A stretch of 64,000 nucleotides of DNA from Massospora cicadina (taxonomy: Eukaryota > Entomophthoromycota > Entomophthoromycetes > Entomophthorales > Entomophthoraceae). The position numbers and the translations under genes are program-made. The notes under the pieces were generated by a model. The model was not told where the DNA came from. It made no database searches and worked only from the letters and a program-made list of their open reading frames with translations. Positions 42,131 through 53,029 of this stretch are shown here, one piece after another. The stretch lies in NCBI GenBank assembly GCA_022478985.1, contig JAKSZP010005281.1:124001-188000 (forward strand). The letters are read 5' to 3'. Position 1 is the stretch's first letter; every line of letters begins with the position of its first letter.

Positions 42131-45100
42131 TTGGGTACCTGCTTGCTTTTATAGTATTTATATCTTTATTTATTATATTATTGGTTTAAAAATAGTGTAT
42201 TTTACTCCTCTTTTTCTGAATGTTTGTCATCCCTATAGCATTTGTGGTCGCTACAGATATTTCCAAATGCCCAACCCATTGGTATGAGGTTTTTTTTGTG
42301 TTTTCTGGGTTATATATTGAGTCCTAAGCTGAGGTTGGTTCTTTAACAGCTTTTGTCGCCAAGAGTGAGTGCAGGGTAGTTGGCGCTTTGCAAAGTTGGT
42401 TATTGGCACAGATATTTTATTGCTGGACATCCTGTGCACCAGAAACTCCGTTACCAACCCTGTCCCCTTGTTAATTGATAATGGAGATGGTTTGAGCATC
42501 ACCTTAGGGAGCAAGCTTGACACTCTAGATTGAACAGAAGTAGTGGCAACACTCGCCAAGTGATTACCAGATCACTATTGGTTTTTAGTGGAACATGCCA
42601 TTTTTGTGGGTGTACTTTTGAGTGAATCTGGTTGTCTGGCATCTCCAGAGGGTGGTTGGTTGTTGGCAATAGGCTTTTTTGACCAATCGTTTGCATGCTG
42701 ACTTCTTACCCATTTTTTGCTTGTTGGATTATTTTCCAAAATTGTAATATCTGGTGGTGGTTGGCCCTTCTTGGACGACTTTTTGGGTCCAGTTTTTTTT
42801 GACAGCGCGCCTCCGTATGAACTGTCCATTCCACTTGTGATACACGGGGTGCAACTGGGTCAGGGCCCGTCCCCTCAATCATTTTATACAACTCAGGGTT
42901 GGTGTTCATGAAGAATTCATCATCCGCTTTTGGATGCTTGGCTGCTTCCAGCTCCCACACTTCCTTATGAGCAATTTCCAGCTCCTGTTGCTGACGCTTC
43001 ATGTTTGCAACCTTCATAAGGTTCCATGGGAGCCTTTCATTGGCTCTGGGATGCAGAAAAAGGTTTTGTCTTGACCATGGTGACACCTCCAACAGGATCA
43101 TAAGCAAATTCATTGGACATTTTCTCTTTTTGTGATGGCACTGAGCCATCATGTGGCCTGTCTGATAGCTAAACCGGCATACTTGCTTGGTATCTTCCTA
43201 TTCTACATATATGGCATGGCTGAGACTAAGAAAGTTGATAAATTAAGGCAAAGAAATCTTATTTGATTTCATCCATGGGGCCAGTTCATATAGCTCCTTT
43301 ACAGTTTGAGGGTAAAGGCACTTAGCTATAATCACCACCAGCCAATATGAACTCATGAATCTCCCTATAATATGAGAGGCCAGTGCGGATCACCTCATGG
43401 ACCCATTCCCTTTCCTTATCCATCAGCAGGTTTAATAATTTGATATGCCAGGTGGTTTGGTTCACGTAACAGGTTGGTTCCAGTTTGCAGGTATATATTC
43501 TTACACTTGATTCTTACTTCCAGGAGTTTTTATTCAGACTTGCCTGAGATTGCTATGTCAATGACCCACGTTTATGCACCCAATGATTGTCAAAGTTACC
43601 GCCCGTCAAGGCCTCATTGAGCTCTTGATAAATCGACAATATTAAGTTAGACCGCTTCTCCTCCACCAGCTGCAGGTGGATATGTATAGAATCTTTAAAA
43701 TATATGACTTAGGTGCTGTTGATCTATAGACCCCCGATGATAAGCTGATGGATGTAGTTAATGTGGCTTTCATCTCTGTTCCACGAATTTATTATCAGAC
43801 TGGGCCGCCATGGTGCTGTACACTTGTTATTTGGAGTGGGTTTCAAGGCGTCAGCTGGGGGTTTCCCTTCATTATCCAGCTTAGTGATTTTTTAAGTCTG
43901 AACCCACGGTTTAAGAATGCTTCGACCTGGAATATGTTAATACCATGGCCGTTGATATTCTTGGCTTTAATGCTAAGATCTCAAAGTTTTTTTCCAGCTG
44001 AGGGCGTCATTTGGCGAGAATCCCAGATGGATCAGTGTAGGGCGACTTCAGGACCACACATCAGTTGAAGGTGCTGTTGAAGAACTTCCAGCATGATTGA
44101 ATCCTAGTGGCACAAGTCCTTCACCATGACTCCGTTCCAGCTCCCATCAGTGAATACTCTCACCATTTTTACTGGCACGTCCGCTTTGATCCACTGAAAT
44201 GTCTTTATGGGAGAAAAGCCTTTGGCGGCATAGGGGGTGGCAAAGGATGGATCCAGGAATGACTGTTTCCAGGCGTAGATAGTCTCAATCCTTATGCCCG
44301 CCTGGAGCCACTCTTTCAAAACCAGGTGTTGTGTCCCCTCATTGCCGCTGCTGTTTGTGGAAAAAACTCATGTTCCATCCAATGTTGAGAAGTTTTGGGG
44401 GAAGCCCAGCTGCAACCCAATCAGTGCCTAAGAAAGAGTGGCAAAATAAATGATAAATTTTTTTATTTTTAGATAGGAAAAGTGCATCCATGGAGAGTTT
44501 TGTGGATTGAATTAGTTACCCCAAGTTTGCCCCCTCTCAAACCAGCTCAATAAAGGCACCGGATTATAATTAATATTTCATCTCCAATGGGGTGACCCTG
44601 TTAGTGCACCAGTTGATGGCTTCTTCTGGTGACCAATCACGGAAGGGCCCCACTCTATTGTTTTCTCCTTTTTCAAACCTGCCTTTAACAGGTCAGATGC
44701 AGTATCCGGTGGAATGTGAGTATATGAACAGTGCAAGGCTTTGGTAGCATTGAACACAGATACAATTTATGGTAGAGCCTCCTCATAAAAAACATGGTTT
44801 ATACCATTCCAATGCTATCTTAACTGGAAGGGCTTGGTGAGCCCATTCAAGGAGGTTGAAATGTTCTGAAAGTGTTTCACATATTCAGTAAGTTCCATTA
44901 GCTGGAGCCCAAACTCCAAGTAGCCTGAACAAATTTTGAGGTTACTCCAGCTTTATGTACTCCATTGCATTGTGGACATTGATATTGGCTTCTATCCGTA
45001 CTTGTGCATCTCTAGGCATCAGATCCTCTTGGATGGTGGCCTCCTGGTTAGGTGGTCAAGAGAAAGTTTCATCCATTTGAGCGCATCTTTGGTATAAACC

Positions 45101-46320
45101 ATTGAAAATTTATAAAATAATACCATGTTCATCAAGATTTGGGTATCTAGCCAGCATTTGGTGACCCCAGTGGATAACTTATAGTCTCTCCTTATATAGC
45201 AGCAATGGAGGATGTAATGTCTTTCTTAATCTACTGAATTACCATGGAGTATAGTAACTGAAATACCTCCCACTGCTTATTATTTCAGTAGTACACACCA
45301 CAATGTGCAAGCATATCTTTTTGCATGGGCGTATAATTTATGGGCGCCCTAGATGATGGCTTTAACAAGGTGGCAGTGGAAGATCCCCATGGCAAGATTT
45401 TTAATTTTTTTGATGAATCAACCTGGCTGTCTGATCCATCATATTTGGTTCCTGATGCTATTGTTCCACATTTGGGTTACAGCCCAACTAATTGGGTGAA
45501 TGAGTATTTTGAATTTAGGCAGAGATAGTCCCCTCCACTGACTGAAATTTGTCATGATGCAACACAACATTTTTGGTGGGTGAGTGGGTTGTTTTTTGGC
45601 AGAGATTGTCCCTGACATAACTGAGGATTTGTTGGGGATTTAGCCAGCAAATGTGGCAAGCGCTTCATGAAGATTGTGTCAGATTCAGATACCAATGTGA
45701 CTGCAACATTGTCAGGAATTTTGGATGATACTTTTAGAGTGCGATTGGTCATGTGGCCAGGTTATTTCTACTGAGTAATATTCCCAAGATCAATAAACTT
45801 GGTTTTGCTGTGCCCCTCATAACTCTCTTTGGTAAGTCTGATGGGCATACTAGGGGCAGAAGATGTTGGCACTACCACTGGGGAGTGTTTTTGTCGTAAA
45901 TGGGCTTTGCGTTTTGCCACTGAGGTTTTTACCTACGTTGGTGACATTTTAAAATTACTAGGAGTGATATATGCTAAAGAGGCTGTCAATTAACCCTGAT
46001 GTGATTGGGTACTATTACTGACAGCACTGTGGGTATCAGCATTGGGAAGTGATCTAGAGGATTCCCTTTCCATTTTGGCGTGCTTCAAAAATATATAATT
46101 TGCTAAAATTGTGCACTTCTTAGGCGCAGGAGTAGGTGCCAATTCATTTTGAGGCAATTGGGCACCGTTGCCAATATACCTGTGGGCAGAGTCAACGTAA
46201 AGTCATTTAGTGGATATATTCTCCTATTGTGGATTAATTTTAATAAATTTATATGAAAACTGCTGGAGCGTAAGCAGGCCATCTGTTTTTTGTTTAGCAC
46301 TAATGGGCAGAGAGTCCTAC
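42130..46320 (-). pseudogene. LINE-C ORF1 (CCHC protein)
   Basis: Parallel to LINE-B ORF1 without the LTR-like insertion. The start is near 46310. GPFRDWSPEEAINW lies at about 44610-44655. The knuckle at about 43140-43180 reads CRFSYQTGHMMAQC, with the second Cys changed to Ser. The C-terminal part (42706-43152) is charged, with RQQQELEIAHKEVWELEAA, a probable helix, and DEFFMNTNPELYKMIEG, which aligns with the MNPNPKAYKMDEVMG stretch of LINE-B. Many frame breaks occur between 43200 and 46000. Confidence 0.65.
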
Positions 46321-46464
46321 TTTTTCTGGGGTTGATGACCGTGAGGTACTGCTCTATAGGTGCAGTAATAAACTAACAGGCAGGATATTCTCTCTGGTCT
46401 TGGTCTGGTCACTTTTTCATTCAAAAAAGCTGGCTCAGTGAGAGAAAGATGTTTTTTATTTTTG

Positions 46465-46985
46465 TAAGTATTGGTCCAGTATCTGACCATTAATTTAGTA
46501 TGTGTAGCAAAATGGACGGAAGTGATAGATTTTAATTATAGACTAATACATAGCTGGATGGACTTATTTCAACATAGGTGAAGCAATAGATCTGAATCAA
46601 CTATTGACTTGATATATGTACTATAATTGGGGGGTATGTTCAAATCCAGGCAAGTATGAAATCATATCATGATAAGCTTAAATCATTATAGATTCCTAAC
46701 AATTTTTTCATAATTTGACTAATAATCAGCCAAATTTAAAAATAATTTATTGTAGATGGCAATCAGTAAATTTCGCATAGATTGACCAATAAATCAACTA
46801 AATTATATAGAATGAATTATTGTAGATGATGATCAGTAAGATAGTGTTGTTTGACCAATTAATTTTAACTAAATTAATAAAATGGATTATTGTAGATGAC
46901 AATTAGTAATTTAATCATATATTGACCAATAAAATAAATGTAATTTAATAGAATAAATAACATTATATTTGATATGTGATACTAT
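46465..46985. repeat. Flank repeat and about four 70-bp monomers next to LINE-C
   Basis: 46465-46700 matches 14523-14760. Monomers start near 46713, 46779, 46849 and 46919 and carry TTTGACTAATAA, ATTGACCAATAAA, TTTGACCAATTAA and ATTGACCAATAAA cores, then GATGGCAATCAGTAAATT-type stretches. Same arrangement and orientation relative to the LINE as at 14540-15165. Confidence 0.75.
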
Positions 46986-47650
46986 AATAATATATATATC
47001 CGTTTTTTATTTTGCATATAGAAATAGTGAGGGTTCAAAAAATGATATTTAGATAGTGATTTTTGAAATAAAAGTTGGGAAAAACTTCTTTGAAATGACT
47101 AATTCTTTTTGGAAAAAATTTGATTAATTTTTTTTGGGTAAAAAGAACTGCCTTCATTTTTTGCAAAAAAGACCCTCCTTTAAAAAATTAGGGGAAAAAG
47201 TCCTTCATTTAAAATAGCTTAAAACATGAAATAATCAAGAAATATGAATACTCCATAAACCTTTTTGAAGTCAGAGTTATCTTCCAACCAGTTTTATAGA
47301 CTTTTGCTCACAAATACAAATTAAACCTCATATTGGATTTGTCCAAGTGTAAACTATAAGCAACTTAGAATATACAATGCTGAGTATATATTAAAATTGG
47401 CTATTAAAAGGAAGTTTAAAATATGGCGCTGACTTCAAAAATGTTTTATTAAGTATACATAACTTCTTAATTATTTCATACCTTTTAGAGCCTTTTTAAA
47501 GGAGTTCTTTTTCAATTTTTTATGTTTGTTTACACATAACTCTGAAATTACTAGATCAATTTAAATGCTCTTTATTCAATAAAAGAGGATAAATCCACTT
47601 AGGTCCCATTCCAATTTTGTAAGGATTAAACCAGTATCTGACCAGGATTT
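46986..47650. repeat. Fold-back element, copy 2
   Basis: The core 47268-47443 begins GAAGTCAGAGTTATCTTCCA and ends ATGGCGCTGACTTC, the reverse complement of copy 1 in layout. The outer arms pair CTCCTTTAAAAAATTAG (47173) and GAAATAATCAAGAAATA (47227) with TTCTTAATTATTTCATACC (47462) and TTTTTAAAGGAGTTC (47491). To the right it continues into the repeat also seen at 25570-25745. Confidence 0.65.
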
Positions 47651-48260
47651 TTTTATTTATATTATTATTATCAGAAGAGATGGTAGTCAATTGTGAGCCT
47701 AGTTTATCACTAGATAAACACAATTCTGACATTGGCAGATCAATAACTTAGAATCAATTTTTGTATGGCTTTTTATAATAAGATTTATAGAGTCAATGTT
47801 GATCAGTTGCAAATTCTAGACATTTTGCCACTTCAAAAAAGGAGGAGGTTCTTAATTTAACCAATCTTTTTTTCTAACGTCATCTTTGTTAGTTTGATAT
47901 TGATAGGTTTAAAGTAAGTAAAACTATTAACTCAACTAAGTAATTTTTTAATCTGGGTCATTTTTTTGGTAGATAAACATTGAAAGGTTTACAGTAAATA
48001 AATATCAACTTAATTAAGTAAACATCTTGCTGCATAGTAAAACCATTGAATATGTAAATCAACTAAAAACCACCAATAACTCAACCAAAACTAATTGAAT
48101 CCATCACATCAGCAAATCAATAACTTTATACAGAAACCAGTGAACCTATTGAATTAACCAAATAGCCACAACTGCTTACCAGAACCAATGTGCCTAATGA
48201 ATCAATTAAATTACTATATGATTACTCAAAATTATTGAGCCTATCAAATTAACCAAATAA
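47651..48260. repeat. A+T-rich stretch with second monomer family
   Basis: From about 47880, loosely repeated CCAAAACCAATTGAACCTA / TTGAATTAACCAAATA units of about 55-60 bases. Similar units occur at 18700-18880, 49650-49850, 52085-52440 and 52749-52900. No coding sequence. Confidence 0.5.
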
Positions 48261-48385
48261 AGTATTTGAGGTGGGTCAACCTTGGGACAAAAATACCATA
48301 CCAAGATTTTTCTAGCCAGTACTGGTTTTGAACTCAAAACCTGTACTAGGGTGGAAGCAGCTTTACCTTCAAGGCTAACAACCTT
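48261..48385 (-). mobile_element. SINE, tRNA-derived, with target duplication
   Basis: Reading minus from 48385: GTTGTTAGCCTTGAAGG as an A-box-like segment, then GAGTTCAAAACC as a B-box, then a tail with CTAGAAAAATCTTGG. It is flanked by AAATTAACCAAATAA (48246-48260) and AAATTGACCAAATAA (48386-48400), a 15-base duplication with one mismatch. It shares the AGAAAAATCTT block with the SINE at 52440. Confidence 0.7.
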
Positions 48386-48400
48386 AAATTGACCAAATAA

Positions 48401-48751
48401 CAACAAACCACTCAGTTTAAATTATATAAAGATTACATTATACTTTAGATATCATTAGTACATTTTATATCCGATTTTTACTTATATATTATATAATTAA
48501 AAAGATGAACATCCTATAATGGTTCCCAATGGTTATATTTATCTATGTTAAGCTTGTTTATTTCTGGTATATTTGTTTATAAAATAATATTAATATATAT
48601 AAATGATTTTTATTTTTATATAGAACAGTGATGTCTAAAAAATATTAAGATAGTATTTTTAAAAATAGGGAACCCATAAACTTTAAAAATGCACTAAAAA
48701 CTTTTTAGGAAAAAAGAACTGAATTTTTGATGAGGATAAAAATATGAAATT
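48401..48751. repeat. A+T-rich stretch and left part of fold-back copy 3
   Basis: From about 48585, ATATATAAATGATTTTTATT and the following GAACAGTGATGTCTAAAAAA and AAAGAACTGA blocks match 15190-15330. This is the left arm of a third fold-back copy. No gene. Confidence 0.5.
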
Positions 48752-49207
48752 GAGGAGCTCACTTTTAAAGTGAGCCATAATTGCATTGACATAGCAAAAA
48801 ATTCTCTGTTTGACCCCAATTATCCCCAAACCTGCCAGTGCATCAAGACTTTCACTTGTGTTCCAGCTATTATCACTTTTGCAGAGCATCAATTTGCTCA
48901 ATACATTGAGGCAATGGACAACTCTGGCCTCATTAACAAAGAAAACCTGCAATTATACCTCCTTTTGCCACATGTCACTGATGCCCCAACCTTAAGATGT
49001 CCGCCATGGTCCACCAGCTAAAGCAAGCACCACACAAAGGTTTCCCAAAGCTTCTTCGCCTTCTGATAAGGCTTCTTAGGCTGATAACTTAGTAGCTATA
49101 TTAGAATTTTTTTATTTCTAATAATACCATTATTTCGCTCATTCACAAATAAAGATGCATGGCAGCTCCCCCTTTTGGGTTGGGCAACACTAGTGCTAAA
49201 AAAGAAA
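48752..49207 (+). mobile_element. LINE-2-type 3' end fragment inserted in fold-back copy 3
   Basis: It ends CCCCCTTTTGGGTTGGG...CTAGTGCTAAAAAAG, almost the LINE-2 tail at 25051-25086. An 83-codon frame (48770-49021) reads IAKNSLFDPNYPQTCQ onward to TLRCPPWSTS. It does not match the LINE-2 ORF2 end, so the coding part differs or is another family sharing the tail. Fold-back sequence stands on both sides, which dates this insertion after the fold-back. No clean target duplication seen. Confidence 0.55.
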
Positions 49208-49560
49208 AAAATTGACTTTAAATTTTACTAAAAAGTATAAATTAATTTATAAAATATTGATAAACCAATAAGAATCTTTTTGAAGTTGGTGTCATATTTT
49301 AAACTGACCTATAGAATTTTCTCACAGATATAGATTATAGCTTATATTAGATTGGGTCCATGTGTAAGCTATAGAAAACTATTAATACAGTACTGAGTAT
49401 ACATACTATAATTGGCTATTATAAGTCAGTTAAAAATATGGCGCCAACTTTAAAAAGGGTTTTAGTTGATTATTTAAAACATTTATCAATAATTATTATA
49501 CTTTTTTATGCATTTTTTTGAAATCAGTTCTTGTTTCTTATTAAAAATATATTAGACTAG
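49208..49560. repeat. Fold-back copy 3, core and right arm
   Basis: The core 49287-49457 runs from GAAGTTGGTGTCATATTTTA to ATGGCGCCAACTTT, with the same inner sequence as copies 1 and 2. The inner inverted ends are about 25 bases, extended outward by weaker pairing. Confidence 0.62.
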
Positions 49561-49920
49561 CAGAATACCCATGCTTCACTATGGTGTTTATGCTTAACAG
49601 ATGATATGAAACAAATGTTTTAACTTTTATATTGGTAGATGGCCAGCAATAAGTTTAGTAATTGTTAACCCTACTGATTAATTAAATCATCACCCATATA
49701 ATGAAGCCAATAGTATTTTCCAAATCAACCAAAAAACATTACCTGCTCAGTAAATAAAAATTGTAAAAATAAAACAACTAAAAAATAACACAACTGCTTA
49801 TACAAGTTTAATTGAGTTACGCCAACCAGGGGATAACATTACTAATACTCAGTGAGCAAAAGAACCTAATGAACAAAGAAGATAACAAAAAACCAAAAAC
49901 TATCAACCAGGTGGGAGTGG
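49561..49920. other. A+T-rich spacer with monomer-2 remnants
   Basis: No gene. 49650-49850 has loose CCAACC / CCTATTGAA-type units. It starts with GACTAGCAGAATACCCATGC. Confidence 0.4.
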
Positions 49921-49927
49921 AATACCG

Positions 49928-51716
49928 TTAACCCACCATGACAGAGGGTGAGGGGAGATCAGGAAGCTCTTCTACAGACATATTCTTTATAATAGAATTA
50001 TAAAAGTTGTAAAAATGAAAAAGCAGAGAGCCAGGGAGTTGGGACATCAGAATGGTGTGGGTAGATGACGGTGTAAAATAAGTTCTCTTCCTATATATAA
50101 GCTTGGAAGAAGCTTTAACAGAATTCACTAAGTGATGTTCAGCTAAAATGTGGGCATTAAGGAATTGGGCAAAATTGGTTATATTTTGGTGGGTAATTTT
50201 AGCAAGTGTCAAAATCTGCTAGTTGTGCCACATGTATGACAGCGGCTTCAGCATCTTTAAATAATTTGGTGATTTCAATTCAGGCTGATTCAGGGAAATC
50301 AGAAGGGAAGGCAAGTGTGGTCAGCCTTTTATGGCATTAAGAAACAAATTAGCCACTACTTTGCATAGGTCTGGGCAATGGAGTGAGGCCATCACTGCTA
50401 AGGCGAGCTGGTGGTAACTTTGGTAGGGGGTGGCATTGGGTTTAGGATAAAAACGTTTGGGGATGGGGTTTTGTCAAAATCAGAATTTTAAAATTCAGCC
50501 CAACCATATTTGAACCAGCCAAGAGTTTCACCAGATTCCTCATTCATGATAACGCTACCCTGATTTTTCAATCTTAGCCAAATTGTCTCATGGATTTTGG
50601 TTCAGAAGGATAGTGGATGAAGAATTTTGGGTGGGTATTAATCAAATGGGCTGTTTGGGTGCAGATGGTGGTCCATGCCTGACTCTGATTGGCTAGATAA
50701 TATGGGTGGGTTAATGTGGGCAGGTGATTTGGTGGGGGCCAATTTTCCACTCTGGCCCATCAAACAAGAACGTCAGGTGGGAAGGAGCAACAAAACGCCC
50801 CATTCAGAATCCACTGAATAGGGCTCAGAAGCCACACCAGAGTAATTGGCTCAGGGGAAGGATTTTTAAATGGTTGAATACAAAACAGAAGGGACAAATT
50901 TGGTGAAAATTATCCACCTGATCCCATAATAACTGCTCAGATGCCACTGCAATATGATTATGGGGGGAATTGTTGGGCTAAGGCAGGATGGTGTGTATTA
51001 TGGTGGCAGTGGCATAAGGTGCAGCAAGGCGCTCTGAACCAGAAGGAACGATGAAGACAAGGTTGGGCGTGTCCCATAAGCCAGAAGCCCCACCATCAAT
51101 TGATCATATAAAATCTTGAGTGGGAGGTGAAATGGGAGGGATGTAAATGACACCACCAATGTGGTGTCCTAAGAAAGGTAAGTATGGGTAGTAGGGATGG
51201 GAGTATTTTTATAAGTAAGGAGTTAAAGCCACTGCTGCAGCGTCCTCCTCCATCTGAAAGCATATGTAAATATAGCTCTTAAACGGGCAGAAATCATTAA
51301 AGCCAGCCAGTACAAATACAGCGGTGGCCAATTTGATAATTGCTTTGTTGACATACGAGAATAAACGCCTGTAGTCAACTCATAGGCAAAATTGTATAGT
51401 GGATTGAGGGCGAGAGGATGGGGGTGAGAAGGGTGGATGTGCGCCAGGTGGAGCACTAAGTTCTATGGGGGGACAAAATGGCTGGAAGAAGATAAAGGCT
51501 ATTTGACCTTATGCAAACGCATTTACCAGCAGGGCAAAAAATGCTAGGTGGTGGAGCACCACTACCCCACATTGAAGCAGTAGGCGGCATATCCATGGAC
51601 ATTAGTAGGAATTTTGGGCGTGGTTAGACGTTGGATATGTAGACATTAATGGGAATTGAACGTGGCCAGAAGGTGGTGAAAATACATCTTTAGATAAAAT
51701 ATGCTCAAAAGTGAGA
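49928..51716 (-). pseudogene. Unclassified coding-like stretch
   Basis: Higher G+C than its surroundings and several linked open pieces on the minus strand. One is a 77-codon frame 51223-51456 (HIHPSHPHPLALNPLYN onward, with WPPLYLYWLALMISARLRA). Another runs from about 50470 to 49928 with one or two shifts: FYPKPNATPYQSYHQLALA, then a helical Leu/Ala/Asn-rich segment, then a 94-codon frame ending EELPDLPSPSVMVG. The composition resembles the CCHC-type ORF1 proteins at 16600-18400, but no knuckle is found. No RT follows. Possibly a retroelement ORF1; I do not recognise it. Confidence 0.35.
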
Positions 51717-52084
51717 TCAAGTGGAAAGAAAAAAACACAACTGCATATTAAAACCTATGACTACTGTTTTAAATGAACACTAAAAAACACTTAGCTGTAA
51801 ACAATAAGAAATTACCATTAGATTTCTATATTATTATATCATATAAATAACTTTTAAAAAGTATTAAATCTTTCTGAAAAATAGACTACTACTATTCTCA
51901 AAAGTTTTTATAGTATGTATGCCAAGTTTGGAGATATATTTTATTTGTTCATGAGATAGTATGTCTCATTGTAGGTATACACAATGACTTAGGTAAAGAG
52001 ACTTTTTAGCCTTGTTTACTGACAGCCCTTTTCCTGGAATTTCTTGTAGAATTATATTTTAACAGGTAATAAGAATAAAATAGT
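51717..52084. other. A+T-rich spacer, nothing recognised
   Basis: No gene or clear repeat. A TTTGTTCATGAGATAGTATG stretch at about 51945 weakly recalls the boundary beside the monomer arrays at 15170. Confidence 0.4.
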
Positions 52085-52900
52085 TTTTATTGGTAGATGA
52101 CCATCAATATGTAGAACTAAATTAAATTTGGTAAATTTTCATAAAGCCACTAATCACTTAGCATACCAATTGAAAAAAACAAATTAACTAAACCATCAAA
52201 CACTTACCTGAAACCATTAGGTTCATCAAATCAGCCAAAAGCTACAACCTCTCAGACAAAACCAATTAAAACTATTAAGTTAACTATAATTATAACTATT
52301 GAGCCAAAACCAATTTTATCAAATTAACTTAACCATTAGCCATTCAGGAAAAACCAAATAAAACTATTAATTTTACTAAACCATTACCCATTTATCCAAA
52401 CCCAATTAAAACTATTGAATTAACTAAAATATCAACCACAGATGATGGAAGGCGAGTCAGTAGGGCATATGGCTACCAACCTGAAGGTTGAAGGTTCAAT
52501 TTCTGCCCTTCACACATCAATTGGGGTGCCAGCCTAAGGAAGCTATTGGCGGTTATGAGGTCTAATAACACGAAAACCTTACCCATGACATACCAGAAAA
52601 ATCTTAGTCCTTATCTGGAGGTGGAAAAACTTTCTACAATGGAGTTGATCCTGCTAAGGTTTCATGTCAATACTTATTTTCTCTATTTTGGAAAATGTCC
52701 ATCCACTGGGTGACTTGCCTTGCATAAATTAAGTTAAATATCAACCACTTACCTAAAAGTAATTAAATATTTCAAATTTACTAAACCCTCAACCATTTAG
52801 CCAAAGCCAGATATTATACTTATAAAAAAACTAAAAATTAAAACTGCCACCAGCTTACCAAACCCTATGAACTTAGTTGAATTAAACAAATAATACTAAA
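52085..52900. repeat. Monomer-2 array, split by a SINE
   Basis: Units of about 55-60 bases with CCAATTAAAACTATTGAATT and ACTAAACCATCAACCACTTA type cores occupy 52085-52439 and 52749-52900. The intervening 52440-52735 is a SINE. The array is diverged and non-coding. Confidence 0.6.
52440..52735 (+). mobile_element. SINE, tRNA-derived, about 296 bp
   Basis: The head reads GCGAGTCAGTAGGGCATATG (A-box like), CTACCAACCTGAAGGTTG, then AAGGTTCAATTTCTGCCC (B-box like). The body includes GACATACCAGAAAAATCTTA. The flanks AAATATCAACCAC at 52427-52439 and 52736-52748 are identical over 13 bases and look like a target duplication, although the surrounding array is itself repetitive. Confidence 0.68.
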
Positions 52901-53029
52901 GCGCTCAGATGAAATAATTTATATAACATAATTACTGTGCTAATTCTATATCTTTTAGATTTTATATATAATATTTATATTTTGAAAATAGCCTTTTAAG
53001 TTTTATTTGAGAGTATGTGACCAGAGATG

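Larger units (their letters stand above)
33060..46480 (-). mobile_element. LINE-C, family-1 LINE split by gypsy-3
   Basis: Two blocks, 33060-34379 and 40968-46480, together match LINE-B from RT to the ORF1 start and beyond. The break is the gypsy-3 insertion, flanked by GATGC/GATGA. The 3' side begins inside the RT C-terminal part near 33060, so the whole C-terminal region and tail are missing. Relative to LINE-B it lacks the 1.1 kb LTR-like insertion. Upstream (46480-46985) it abuts the same flank repeat and monomers as LINE-B. Confidence 0.85.

Noticed and set aside
52440..52560. A functional tRNA gene
   Set aside because: Only A- and B-box-like segments are seen; a full cloverleaf with acceptor stem cannot be drawn, and target duplications point to a SINE.
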